A stretch of DNA of 64,000 nt, taken from NCBI GenBank assembly GCA_038234715.1, contig JBBQTD010000009.1:1-64000 (forward strand). The letters are read 5' to 3'. Both the position numbers and the translations under genes were made by a program. The notes beneath the pieces are model-generated. The model made no database searches and was not told the DNA's origin. It saw nothing but the letters and a program-made list of their open reading frames with translations. This DNA comes from SZAS-103 sp038234715. Its GTDB lineage: Bacteria; Pseudomonadota; Gammaproteobacteria; Xanthomonadales; Xanthomonadaceae. Below are positions 31,601 through 40,619 of the stretch, piece after piece; the first letter of the stretch is position 1; each line of letters starts with the position of its first letter.

Positions 31601-33433
31601 ATGAACCGTTATGAAGCACCGTTGCGCGACATCCGCTTCGCATTGTTCGACGTGGTCGGTGCACAAGCGCTTTACGCACGCTTGGGATTCGACGGCGCGC
31701 AACGCGATGTGATGGATGCGGTGCTCGACGAGGCCGCGCGCTTCACCGAAACAGTGCTCGCCCCGTTGAATGCGGTCGGCGATGCGGTCGGTTGCGTGTA
31801 CGACAAGGACACCGGCGCGGTGACGTCGCCGCCCGGCTTCGTGCATGCGTACGCGCAGTTCGTCGAAGGCGGGTGGAACGGACTGGTCGCACCGGAACGC
31901 TTTGGTGGCCAGGGCATGCCGGAGTCGTTCGGCGTCGCGCTCAAGGAAATGATCGACGCGTCGAACCTTGCGTGGGGCAACTATCCCTTGCTGTCGCACG
32001 GCGCGACCGAGGCCCTGAAGCACCACGGCGAGGCGTGGCAGCAGGACGCATTCCTGCGCCCGATCGTCGCAGGGCGCTGGACCGGCACGATGTGCCTCAC
32101 CGAAGCGCATTGCGGCACCGACCTTGGACTGCTCAAGACCCGCGCCACTCCGAACGCAGACGGTAGTTTTGCAGTCTCGGGCACCAAGATCTTCATCACC
32201 GCCGGCGAGCACGACCTGACCGAGAACATCGTGCACCTGGTGCTTGCGCGGCTACCGGATGCGCCTGCGGGAACCCGCGGCATCTCGCTGTTCATCGTGC
32301 CGAAGTTCAAGGTCGGCCGCGACGGCGTGATGGGCGAGCGCAACGCGGTGCGCTGCGGCAGCATCGAGCACAAGATGGGCATTCACGGCTCGTCCACCTG
32401 CGTCATGCATTTCGACGGCGCGCAGGGCTGGCTGATCGGGCAGCCGAACAAGGGCCTGATGGCGATGTTCACCATGATGAACACCGCGCGGCTTGCGGTT
32501 GGGATCCAGGGGCTGGGGCTGGCCGATCGCGCCTACCAGAACGCATTGGCGTACGCGCGCGATCGCCTGCAGATGCGTTCGCTGTCGGGCGCGAAATTCC
32601 CCGACAAACCCGCTGACCCGATCATCGTGCATCCCGATGTGCGGCGGATGCTGCTGACCTGCAAGTCGCTGATCGAAGGCAGTCGCATGTTGAGCTACCA
32701 CGCGGCGACGTTGGTTGATGTGCTCGAACACTCGGCCGATGCCGACGAGAAACGCCATGCCGACGAACTGCTCGGGTTCCTCACCCCGATCGTGAAGGCG
32801 TGCCTGACCGAATGGGGCGTGGAGTGCACCTACCATGCGCTGCAGTGTTTCGGCGGCCACGGCTACATCGCCGAGCACGGCATGGAACAGCTCGCGCGCG
32901 ATGCACGCATCACCACCTTGTACGAAGGCACCACCGGAATCCAGGCTCTGGACCTGCTCGGTCGCAAGGTCATGCTGTTGCAGGGCGTTGGACTGCAGCA
33001 TTTCCTCGGCATGATCCAGGCATTCTGCGCAGAGCAGGCCGGAAATGCGGAGCTGGCCGAATTCACCGGTCCGCTCGCCGAGAAGACACAGGAGTGGCAG
33101 GCGCTTACGATGGAGATCGGCGGGAAGGCCGTGGCCAATGCCGATGAAGTCGGAGCGGCCTCGGTCGACTATCTGTTCTATTCCGGCTACGTCGCGCTGG
33201 CGTACTGGTGGGCAAGGGCCGTCGCTGCCGCACATGGATGTGCCAATGTCGCGGGCGCAGGAAGCGCAGGAGCGACTGCCGACGCGCAATCGAATGACCT
33301 CAAGACCGCCAAGCGCGAAACCGCGCGCTTCTATTACGCGCGCATCCTGCCGCGTACGCTCGCGCACGCCGCGGCGATCCGATCCGGCGCATCACCACTG
33401 CTTGCGCTCGACGCGGCGCTGTTCGACAGCTGA
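31601..33433 (+). CDS. Acyl-CoA dehydrogenase (DmdC/long FadE-like, with C-terminal extension)
   Basis: 610 residues, the size of the ~600-residue acyl-CoA dehydrogenase subgroup with an extra N-terminal helix region and a C-terminal domain. FAD/substrate signatures: MCLTEAHCGTDLG (about residues 165-178) and the catalytic glutamate in LYEGTTGIQALDLLGRK (about 440). Likely catalyses alpha,beta-dehydrogenation of an acyl-CoA in fatty-acid or related degradation. No partner beta-oxidation genes are adjacent. Start ATG at 31601 gives the usual NRYEAPLRDIRF N-terminus. Confidence 0.92.
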   Translation: MNRYEAPLRDIRFALFDVVGAQALYARLGFDGAQRDVMDAVLDEAARFTETVLAPLNAVGDAVGCVYDKDTGAVTSPPGFVHAYAQFVEGGWNGLVAPERFGGQGMPESFGVALKEMIDASNLAWGNYPLLSHGATEALKHHGEAWQQDAFLRPIVAGRWTGTMCLTEAHCGTDLGLLKTRATPNADGSFAVSGTKIFITAGEHDLTENIVHLVLARLPDAPAGTRGISLFIVPKFKVGRDGVMGERNAVRCGSIEHKMGIHGSSTCVMHFDGAQGWLIGQPNKGLMAMFTMMNTARLAVGIQGLGLADRAYQNALAYARDRLQMRSLSGAKFPDKPADPIIVHPDVRRMLLTCKSLIEGSRMLSYHAATLVDVLEHSADADEKRHADELLGFLTPIVKACLTEWGVECTYHALQCFGGHGYIAEHGMEQLARDARITTLYEGTTGIQALDLLGRKVMLLQGVGLQHFLGMIQAFCAEQAGNAELAEFTGPLAEKTQEWQALTMEIGGKAVANADEVGAASVDYLFYSGYVALAYWWARAVAAAHGCANVAGAGSAGATADAQSNDLKTAKRETARFYYARILPRTLAHAAAIRSGASPLLALDAALFDS

Positions 33434-33499
33434 AGGTTTCTTGCGATGTGCGCGGTCGCCTACTCAAAGCGTCGCCATTGGTGTATATGCTGAAGTCCC

Positions 33500-34213
33500 A
33501 TGGAGCCAGACACAGCGCAGCCAGATTCCACGCAGCCCCGGATCGTCGTCAACCGGGCCCATGGTGGCCCGTCCCCGGAGTGCGCTCGCGGCGACTTCGC
33601 CGGCGTGGCATCGATCGAAAAAAACGATGCCAGGCGCATGCGTGACTTCGCCCATCCCCGCGTCCTTTCGCTCGATGCGCACGGCCAGATCCTCGACTGG
33701 ATCAGCTGGCAGGATGCGGTCTGCCTGTATGTGCGCGATGCCGTCGTGTGGACACTCGGCGATCCATGCCTGACTGTGCACGGCGGATACAACCGCATGC
33801 GCGGTGCGCAGAGCGTGCTCGAATTGCATCCGATCGTTGCCGCGAGGGGGCATGCGCGGGGCCACGCATTGGTGCCCTCGCCTGCGCTGACCAACACGGC
33901 GCTGTTTGCCAGGGACGCGTCGCTTTGCCTGTACTGCGGCGACGAGTTTTCCCGCCACCATTTGACCCGCGATCATGTGTTGCCGCTTTCGCGCGGTGGT
34001 CGCGATGCCTGGGAAAATGTGGTCAGTGCCTGCTTCCACTGCAATTCCCGCAAGGGTGGGCGGACCCCGCAACAGGCCGGAATGCCGCTGCTGGCGGTGC
34101 CGTATCGTCCCAGCTGGGTCGAGCACCTGATCCTGTCGAACCGCCACATTCTCGCCGACCAGATGGCGTTCCTGAAGAGCCACATGCCCAAACGCAACCC
34201 GCGCGCCGCCTGA
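33500..34213 (+). CDS. HNH endonuclease-domain protein
   Basis: 237 residues. The core starts near residue 53 (RVLSLDAHGQILDWISWQDAVCLY), and the HNH/zinc region (CLYCGDEFSRHHLTRDHVLPLSRGGRDAWENVVSACFHCNSRKG, about 140-185) contains two CxxC pairs, the His of RDHV and the Asn of ENVV. This stand-alone HNH type is common in Xanthomonadales chromosomes and its substrate is unknown; it is not next to restriction-modification genes. The start is uncertain: 33500 or the ATG at 33638, which better matches the usual ~190-residue length. Confidence 0.85.
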   Translation: MEPDTAQPDSTQPRIVVNRAHGGPSPECARGDFAGVASIEKNDARRMRDFAHPRVLSLDAHGQILDWISWQDAVCLYVRDAVVWTLGDPCLTVHGGYNRMRGAQSVLELHPIVAARGHARGHALVPSPALTNTALFARDASLCLYCGDEFSRHHLTRDHVLPLSRGGRDAWENVVSACFHCNSRKGGRTPQQAGMPLLAVPYRPSWVEHLILSNRHILADQMAFLKSHMPKRNPRAA

Positions 34214-34305
34214 TGGGTACCGCGTCCTTGCGTTGACGGGCAACGCCGCTTCGGACAACACTCGCAGAACGGACGACGGCCGTGCCGTCGCAAGGGGATA
34301 CGGCG

Positions 34306-35673
34306 ATGCCTACTCTGTGTTTCACCGGTATGGATCGCGCCGAGGAAGCCAAGCTCAAGCTGTTGTTCTCGGATGCGAATGAATGGCTCGGCGGGACCTG
34401 GACCCTGGTCTCCGAGGCACAGGCGCAGGTCATCATCGTCGACCTCGATTCGATCTACGGCCACATGACCTGGCTGAAGGTGCACAACACCGGCAAGTAC
34501 ATCGTCGCCATCACCGGACGCGCCGAATCGGATGCCGAGCATGTGATGGTGCGTCCGGTCACGGTCGAGTCGCTGGTCGCGGCGCTGTCGGAAGTGACCG
34601 GCAAGTCCGCAATGGCACCGCAACAGGTCTCCGCTGCGCAGGCCATGGCATCTGCGCGCGAAGCCGGAGCGCAAGCTCCCGAGAAAGCGTCGCAGCGCGA
34701 AGCACCGGAGCGCTCGCCACCCACCCGACCGGCCGCGACCCAGGAAGCGCCAATCCGACCGCCGGCAAGACAGGCTCCGACGATGCGCGAGGAAATGCTC
34801 GCGAAAGCAGCCCCGCCACCGCTACCGCAATCGCCGCGCAGGGATGCGCCAGTGGCGCGAACCCCCGAAGCACAACAGCCAGTGCGCGCCGATGCGCCGG
34901 GATCAACCGGGCAACAACCGGAGCCCCGGCCAAGACCGCCGCAAGCACCTGCACCGCCACTGCCACCTGCACCGACTCCCGCGCAGCAGGCTCCCGTGCA
35001 GCCAGCCCCCACGCAACCGGCTCCAGTGCAACCGGCTCCAGTGCAACATTACCCGCAGCAAACCATCCGCAAACCGGCTGCCCCTGGGCGCCAACGCGAC
35101 CCAGTCCTGTGGGACTACCTGCAAACCGGTGCCTTGCCCGCAGCTTCGTGCATGGAACTCGCGGGGGCACCACCGCTGGTAATCAACCCGCAAAGCGACA
35201 GCTATTTTGGTGCGCAGGCGCTCAAGCCCTACGTCCCCTACTGCCAGCTCGGATCGGTGCATGCCGGCGAGTGGCGGACCGTGGCGACCGACGAGTTTGC
35301 GATCCTCAAGGCCACCTACGGCGAACCGCAACCGCTGTCGCGGCTGCGCTGGTTGTATGCGCTGGTGCAGGGTCGCGGGGAACTCGCGCCGGGCTACGAT
35401 CCGAGCGACAAGTTCCGTCTGACCAAGTGGCCAAAGACGGAACGCGAATATCCCAAGCACCTGCGCATTGCCACCACGATGATGCAGGGGCCTGGAACCC
35501 CGGCCGAGATCGCCGCGAAGAGCGACACACCACTGGCGGACGTCAACGACTTCATCAATGCGAGCCTGGAGTCTGGATTTGCCGAGCTCCACAACGCGCC
35601 GCCGTCGGGACCGGATTCGGGGTCGAAGCCCGGCGGCCTGCTCGGCCGCCTTCGCGGCATGCGCAACGGTTGA
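34306..35673 (+). CDS. Proline-rich two-domain hypothetical protein
   Basis: 455 residues. N-terminal ~95-residue alpha/beta domain (MPTLCFTGMDRAEEAKLKLL ... IVDLDSI ... KYIVAITG) looks receiver-like in secondary structure but lacks a clear phospho-acceptor set. A Pro/Ala/Gln-rich linker of about 150 residues (about 120-270; repeated QPAPVQPAPVQ) connects to a C-terminal domain (about 275-435). AAGGGGAT supports the start at 34306. Family not named; similar proteins occur beside housekeeping genes in Xanthomonadales. Confidence 0.75.
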   Translation: MPTLCFTGMDRAEEAKLKLLFSDANEWLGGTWTLVSEAQAQVIIVDLDSIYGHMTWLKVHNTGKYIVAITGRAESDAEHVMVRPVTVESLVAALSEVTGKSAMAPQQVSAAQAMASAREAGAQAPEKASQREAPERSPPTRPAATQEAPIRPPARQAPTMREEMLAKAAPPPLPQSPRRDAPVARTPEAQQPVRADAPGSTGQQPEPRPRPPQAPAPPLPPAPTPAQQAPVQPAPTQPAPVQPAPVQHYPQQTIRKPAAPGRQRDPVLWDYLQTGALPAASCMELAGAPPLVINPQSDSYFGAQALKPYVPYCQLGSVHAGEWRTVATDEFAILKATYGEPQPLSRLRWLYALVQGRGELAPGYDPSDKFRLTKWPKTEREYPKHLRIATTMMQGPGTPAEIAAKSDTPLADVNDFINASLESGFAELHNAPPSGPDSGSKPGGLLGRLRGMRNG

Positions 35674-35748
35674 TCGCGGCAGCGCGCAAGGGCATTGCGC
35701 GCCCATTCCTTGCCCATGCAGGCGCAGGGGCGCGACAATGACGGACCG

Positions 35749-37659
35749 ATGATCGACGCACAGCGCTATCCGCGGCTCGCCCGCATTGATCTTCCCGCCG
35801 ACTTGCGGCAGTTCCCCGAGCAGGAACTGCCCGCGATCGCCGAGGAACTGCGTGCCTACCTGATCGAATCGGTTGCCGCGTCGGGAGGGCATTTCGGCGC
35901 AGGCCTGGGGGTGATCGAACTCACCCTCGCGCTGCACTACCTGTACGACACGCCGACCGACCGGCTGGTGTGGGATGTCGGCCACCAGTGCTACCCGCAC
36001 AAGATCCTCAGCGGACGCCGCGATCGCATCGAGACGGTCAAGCAGAAACAAGGCCTGGCGCCGTTTCCGCGACGCGACGAGTCCGAATACGACACCTTCG
36101 GCGTCGGCCACTCCTCGACCTCGATCTCGGCCGCGCTGGGCATGGCAATCGCGCTGCAGCGCGCCGACGATCCGCGCCGCGTGGTGGCGGTGATCGGCGA
36201 CGGCGCGATGACCGCGGGCATGGCGTACGAGGCGCTCAACCACGCTGGCGGCATGGGACCGATGCCGAACATGCTGGTGATCCTCAACGACAACCGGATG
36301 TCGATCTCCGAAAACGTCGGCGGCCTGACCAAGATGCTGGGCCGCATGATGAGCAGCCGCACCATGAATGCGATGCGCGAGGGCGGCAAGAAGCTGCTCG
36401 GCGGAAGGTCGCGTCCGGCCGGTCGCTTCGTACGCCGCTGGGAAGAACACTGGAAAGGCATGTTCGTGCCGAGCACGCTGTTCGAGGAGATGGGCTTCCA
36501 CTACAGCGGGCCGATCGATGGCCACGACCTGCCCTCGTTGCTCAGCGCACTCAAGACCCTGCAGACCCTCAAGGGTCCGCAGCTGCTGCACGTCATCACC
36601 ACCAAGGGCAAGGGCTTCGAGCTCGCCGAGGGTGACCAGATCGGCTACCACGCGGTGGGACCGTTCGATCCCGCGAAGGGCATGGTCAGCAAGACAGGCC
36701 CGAAGAAGCCGACCTACACGGATGTCTTCAGCGACTGGCTCTGCGATATGGCCGCCGCCGATCCGAAGCTGATGGGCATCACCCCGGCGATGCGCGAAGG
36801 ATCCGGCCTGGTGCGCTTCAGCAAGGAATATCCCGACCGTTATTTCGATGTCGCGATCGCCGAGCAGCATGCGGTCACCCTGGCGGCTGGCATGGCTTGC
36901 GAAGGCGCGAAGCCGGTCGTCGCGATTTACTCGAGTTTCCTGCAGCGCGGCTATGACCAGCTGATCCACGACGTGGCGTTGCAGAACCTCGATGTGCTGT
37001 TCGCGATCGACCGCGGCGGCGTGGTCGGGCCGGACGGGGCGACCCATGCGGGCAGCTTCGACCTGAGCTACCTGCGCTGCATTCCGAACATGGTGGTGAT
37101 GGCACCCGCAGACGAAAACGAATGCCGGATGATGCTCACCACCGGATTCCGCCATCGCGGTCCCGCAGCGGTGCGCTATCCGCGCGGGTCGGGAACCGGC
37201 GTCGCCGTCGCTGCATCGCTCGATACGTTGCCGATCGGGCAGGCGCAGTTGCGGCGGCGCGGGGCGCGGGTTGCGCTGCTCGCGTTCGGCGCGATGGTGC
37301 CTGTCGCCGAACAGATCGGCGCCGAATTCGACCTCACCGTCGTCAACATGCGCTTCGTCAAGCCGCTGGACCGCACGCTGCTGCTCGAACTCGCGCGCAG
37401 CCACGCGGGATTCGTCACGCTCGAGGACAATGCGGTGATGGGAGGCGCCGGCAGCGCGATCGCCGAATTGCTGGCCGCCGAGGGCTTCACGCTGCCCATC
37501 CAGCACCTCGGACTTCCCGATGCATGGCTCGAACATGCGAGCCGCGATGAGGTGCTGGCGGAAGCCGGTCTTGACCTGGCTGGTGTGCGCAATGCGATGA
37601 TCAAGCGCTGGCCGCAATTGACCACCGCGATGAGTCCGCCAAAAATCGCCGCCGGTTGA
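35749..37659 (+). CDS. dxs: 1-deoxy-D-xylulose-5-phosphate synthase
   Basis: 636 residues (E. coli Dxs 620). Catalyses the first step of the MEP isoprenoid route, condensing pyruvate and glyceraldehyde 3-phosphate with thiamine diphosphate. Motifs: GGHFGAGLGVIELTLALHY and WDVGHQCYPHKIL near residues 45-85, the ThDP/Mg site GDGAMTAGMAYEALNHAG, LNDNRMSISENVGG, and the transketolase Pyr domain YFDVAIAEQHAVTLAAGMA. The ATG at 35749 is in frame with MIDAQRYPRLARIDLPADL, as expected; an earlier in-frame ATG at 35695 would overlap unrelated sequence. Confidence 0.97.
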   Translation: MIDAQRYPRLARIDLPADLRQFPEQELPAIAEELRAYLIESVAASGGHFGAGLGVIELTLALHYLYDTPTDRLVWDVGHQCYPHKILSGRRDRIETVKQKQGLAPFPRRDESEYDTFGVGHSSTSISAALGMAIALQRADDPRRVVAVIGDGAMTAGMAYEALNHAGGMGPMPNMLVILNDNRMSISENVGGLTKMLGRMMSSRTMNAMREGGKKLLGGRSRPAGRFVRRWEEHWKGMFVPSTLFEEMGFHYSGPIDGHDLPSLLSALKTLQTLKGPQLLHVITTKGKGFELAEGDQIGYHAVGPFDPAKGMVSKTGPKKPTYTDVFSDWLCDMAAADPKLMGITPAMREGSGLVRFSKEYPDRYFDVAIAEQHAVTLAAGMACEGAKPVVAIYSSFLQRGYDQLIHDVALQNLDVLFAIDRGGVVGPDGATHAGSFDLSYLRCIPNMVVMAPADENECRMMLTTGFRHRGPAAVRYPRGSGTGVAVAASLDTLPIGQAQLRRRGARVALLAFGAMVPVAEQIGAEFDLTVVNMRFVKPLDRTLLLELARSHAGFVTLEDNAVMGGAGSAIAELLAAEGFTLPIQHLGLPDAWLEHASRDEVLAEAGLDLAGVRNAMIKRWPQLTTAMSPPKIAAG

Positions 37660-37718
37660 GTCCGGGCCACGGAAAGTCCCGAACCGAACTTCACCGCTTC
37701 AAGCCAAGGGAACGCTCG

Positions 37719-37970
37719 ATGATCACCCTGTACGACAAGCAGACCGACCACAAGATCGGCGAGATTTCCGAGGGCGAATTGCAGTTTCTGATCGACGAGA
37801 TGGAAGAAGAGGACAGCCACGACAAGGACTACTGGATCGACGCCGCGACCGTGGACTACCTTGCCTCACGCAAGGCGACCGCTCACCTGATCGCCCTGCT
37901 GCGCAAGGGGCTTGGCGAGTCGGAAGGGTTCGAGGCGCGATGGGAAGACGATTCGGCTGATGATTCGTAG
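37719..37970 (+). CDS. Small acidic conserved hypothetical protein
   Basis: 83 residues, very acidic (EMEEEDSHDKDYWIDAATVDYL; C-terminal EDDSADDS). Similar short proteins (MYTLY...IGEISE..LQFL...LEEES..D.DYYI) are widespread and sometimes mis-named galactosyldiacylglycerol synthase. AAGGGAAC ribosome site. Function unknown; follows dxs by 59 bases in the same direction. Confidence 0.75.
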   Translation: MITLYDKQTDHKIGEISEGELQFLIDEMEEEDSHDKDYWIDAATVDYLASRKATAHLIALLRKGLGESEGFEARWEDDSADDS

Positions 37971-38046
37971 TCATCCGCAGAGCGGCGGGATCTGGTTGTC
38001 TCGTGAAGAGTGAAAAAGGCCAGGTACTGATCACAGCAAGATCAGG

Positions 38047-38656
38047 AGCTTCCGGTCGCTGAAGCGCCCGTGTCACTTTTCGTTGCTCGTCCAACGAAAA
38101 GTAACCAAAAGGAAGGACGCCCCGGCTACGCGCCCTGCGCACATCCTGTGCTCCGGGTGCGCGTGCGGCGGCGGAATTTTTCGACAGCACATCCCTGTGC
38201 TGACGAAAAACGATGCGCATCGTGCGCATCGCCCTTCGGGTTGACCGCCACCGCCCGCCGCTGCGCAGGGGGCCCCTTTTCAGGCAGCGCATCCATGCGC
38301 TTTCGAGCGGTGCATTCGCTGCGCTCTGCTGGTAAGGGTGCTTGTGAGGCCGCCGTTGCTGTTGCTGTTGCTGTTGCTGTGCTCTCGCTGTTGTTCTTGC
38401 GCGCAGGAGCGCGCGCTCTTCAACGGGTCCCCTGCGTAGCGGCGCTGGGTGGCGGATCAGCCCGAAGGGTGGCCGACAGGAGGTCGGCCATCGTTTCGTC
38501 GGCACACGGATGTGCCGTCGAAACGACCCGTCACCCTGCGCGGACCCTTAGTACATGGATGTACAGAGGGCGCTTCGCCGGGGCGTCCTTCCTTTTGGTT
38601 ACTTTTCGTAGGACGAGCAACGAAAAGTGACACGGGCGCTTCAGCGACCGGAAGCT
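38047..38656. repeat. 610-bp element with 79-bp near-perfect terminal inverted repeats
   Basis: The left arm (38047-38125) and right arm (38578-38656) are reverse complements with one mismatch in 79 bases. Further in, matching but diverged inverted pieces continue (for example 38210-38290 against 38395-38475, and the CAC...GTG hairpins at about 38200-38220 and 38490-38525), so the whole is an imperfect palindrome. No transposase. Translations of the arms give the SLFVARPTKSNQK / FLLVTF type peptides seen in many spurious spacer ORFs, suggesting a multi-copy intergenic repeat. The 37971-38784 spacer holds no gene. Confidence 0.85.
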
Positions 38657-38710
38657 CTTGATTTTGAAGCTCTTGATCTTGAAGCTCTTGATCTTGAAGC
38701 TCTTGATCCA
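38651..38710. repeat. Four tandem 15-bp repeats
   Basis: Unit GAAGCTCTTGATCTT is repeated four times with two-base variations, overlapping the last bases of the right inverted-repeat arm. It also shows a partial fifth copy (GAAGCC). Confidence 0.85.
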
Positions 38711-38784
38711 GAAGCCTTGGACCTCACGTCGACTTCGCCCGTGTCGTGGCAAGCCCGACAAAACCCGCGCCAAACGAGAACACC

Positions 38785-39645
38785 CTATGCCGACCGCGCC
38801 ACCCCCCACCGACCACAAGTAACCCGCTCGCGCGATTCCAAATCGCGATGCGTCGCAACCTCCTCGAACCCCGCTTCCACGAACAATCCCCGTACCGCGT
38901 TGCCCTGCTCCCACCCGTGTTCGATCAGCAACCAGCCGCCTGCTGCCAGGTGCGCTGGCGCGTCGCGCACGATGCTGCGGATCGCATCGAGGCCGTCCGG
39001 TCCGGATGCCAGCGCGATGCGCGGTTCGTAGCGCAGGTCGCCCTCGCGCAGGTGCGGATCATCGTCAGCGATGTAGGGCGGATTGCTGACGATCGCATCG
39101 AAGCACTGGCCGTGCAGGGATGCGAGCCAGTCGCCTTCGGCGCAGTGCACGCGCCCGACGAATCCAAGCGCAACCGCATTCCACTGCGCGACAGCGAGCG
39201 CCGCAGGGCTCACGTCCACCGCAATCACCTCGGCAAGCGGCCGCTCCCTGGCGATCGCCAGCGCGACCGCGCCGCTGCCCGTACCAAGATCCGCAACCCG
39301 CACCGGAATATCAGTCGCAAGCACGCCGAGCGCGCATTCGACCAGCAATTCGGTTTCGGCGCGCGGGATCAGCACATCGGGCGTGATGTGCAGGTCGAGC
39401 GACCAGAACCCGCGTGAGCCAACCAGCTGGGCGATCGGCTCACCTTGCGCACGCCGCACGACCAGAAGATCGAAACAACGGCGCGCCGTGTCCGCGACCA
39501 CGTCGTGCGCATGCGCAAACAGCCACGCGCGCGGGCGATCGAGCGCATGCGCCAGCAGCAGCTCCGCCTCCAGGCGCATGTCGGCACCAAGTCGCACGAC
39601 CGCGGATGCGAGCAGGGCGGCAACACTCGATTCCTCCTCGTGCAT
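38785..39645 (-). CDS. prmC: Peptide chain release factor N5-glutamine methyltransferase
   Basis: 286 residues (E. coli PrmC 277). SAM-dependent methylation of the GGQ glutamine of release factors RF1/RF2. SAM motif VADLGTGSGAVALAIARERP and the catalytic NPPY motif (VSNPPYIADDDPHL) are present, with the N-terminal helical release-factor-binding domain. The start at 39645 is chosen for GGAG six bases upstream; ATG/ATG at 39669-39672 has no such site. Confidence 0.95.
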   Translation of the reverse strand: MHEEESSVAALLASAVVRLGADMRLEAELLLAHALDRPRAWLFAHAHDVVADTARRCFDLLVVRRAQGEPIAQLVGSRGFWSLDLHITPDVLIPRAETELLVECALGVLATDIPVRVADLGTGSGAVALAIARERPLAEVIAVDVSPAALAVAQWNAVALGFVGRVHCAEGDWLASLHGQCFDAIVSNPPYIADDDPHLREGDLRYEPRIALASGPDGLDAIRSIVRDAPAHLAAGGWLLIEHGWEQGNAVRGLFVEAGFEEVATHRDLESRERVTCGRWGVARSA

Positions 39646-39698
39646 GTCAACTCCGGCGACCCGCGCCATCATGACGCCGCGAACACATCGCGGGGGCG

Positions 39699-40619
39699 AT
39701 GATAGCCGCCATGACCATATTTCGCCTTCCTGCTTGGCTGCGCAGCTTCCTCGTCGGATTCGCCTTGATCGCCAGCGTGCTGGCGACCGGATGCACGCGG
39801 GTCACCTTCGCCGTTGCCAATATCGGGGTGGATTCCGCAGCGATCACGTCTGTCGCATTCGACCCCGCGCATGCGCTTGTCCTGGATGTGCACAGGCCGG
39901 CGCACACGCATGGGCATGCCCCCGTCGTGGTTTTCTTCTACGGCGGCAGCTGGCGCAACGGCACGCGCCAGGACTACCGCTTCGTGGGCCAATCGCTGGC
40001 GCATGAGGGCTTGCTGGTGATCGTGCCCGACTACCGCAAGACGCCGCAGGTCGCGTTTCCTGCGTTCATCGAGGACTCCGCGCGCGCGGTTGCCTGGGCG
40101 AAGCTGCACGCCGCGGACTACGGAGGCGATCCCTCGCGCATCTTCCTGGTCGGTCATTCGTCCGGCGCGCACATGGCCGCATTGCTCGGCACCGACGGCC
40201 GCTTCCTGCGCGCGGTCGGAATGCAGCCGCGCGATCTGTCCGGAATCGTCGGTCTCGCCGGCCCCTACGATTTCCTGCCACTCACGGATCCGGACCTGAT
40301 GCAGGTCTTCGGTGCCGAAGCGGAATGGCCGAATTCGCAACCGGTGAATTTCGTGGATGGCGATGAACCGCCGTTCCTGCTGTTCCAGGGCACTGTGGAC
40401 ACGCTGGTGCGCCCGGCGAATGCGCCAAGCCTGGCGGCGAAATTGCGCGCGGCGCGCGAGCCTGTCGAATTGCACATGCTCGAGGGCGTCAGCCATGCGG
40501 GATTGCTGATCGACCTGCTGCGCGACTCCTCACCGGTGCGGCAGCAAGTACTCAGCTATGTGCAATCGAGCAAGACTAATGCATCAGATGCGCCGCTTCG
40601 ATCACCACCGACGCAATGA
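39699..40619 (+). CDS. Alpha/beta-hydrolase (carboxylesterase-like) lipoprotein
   Basis: 306 residues. Signal with lipobox VLATGC near residue 32, so probably lipid-anchored in the envelope. Oxyanion segment VVFFYGGSWRNG, nucleophile elbow GHSSGAHMAALLG, and a plausible catalytic His in EGVSHAGLL place it with the BD-FAE/HSL-type esterases. Substrate unknown. It is divergent from prmC (53-base gap), and its 3' end overlaps the end of the convergent gene by 44 bases. An internal ATG at 39711 is an alternative start. Confidence 0.87.
   Translation: MIAAMTIFRLPAWLRSFLVGFALIASVLATGCTRVTFAVANIGVDSAAITSVAFDPAHALVLDVHRPAHTHGHAPVVVFFYGGSWRNGTRQDYRFVGQSLAHEGLLVIVPDYRKTPQVAFPAFIEDSARAVAWAKLHAADYGGDPSRIFLVGHSSGAHMAALLGTDGRFLRAVGMQPRDLSGIVGLAGPYDFLPLTDPDLMQVFGAEAEWPNSQPVNFVDGDEPPFLLFQGTVDTLVRPANAPSLAAKLRAAREPVELHMLEGVSHAGLLIDLLRDSSPVRQQVLSYVQSSKTNASDAPLRSPPTQ

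Noticed and set aside
38070..38661. Short open frames (SLFVARPTKSNQK- and FLLVTF-type peptides) inside the palindromic element
   Set aside because: These peptides are the usual spurious translations of a dispersed intergenic repeat; no ribosome sites and mirrored in both arms.
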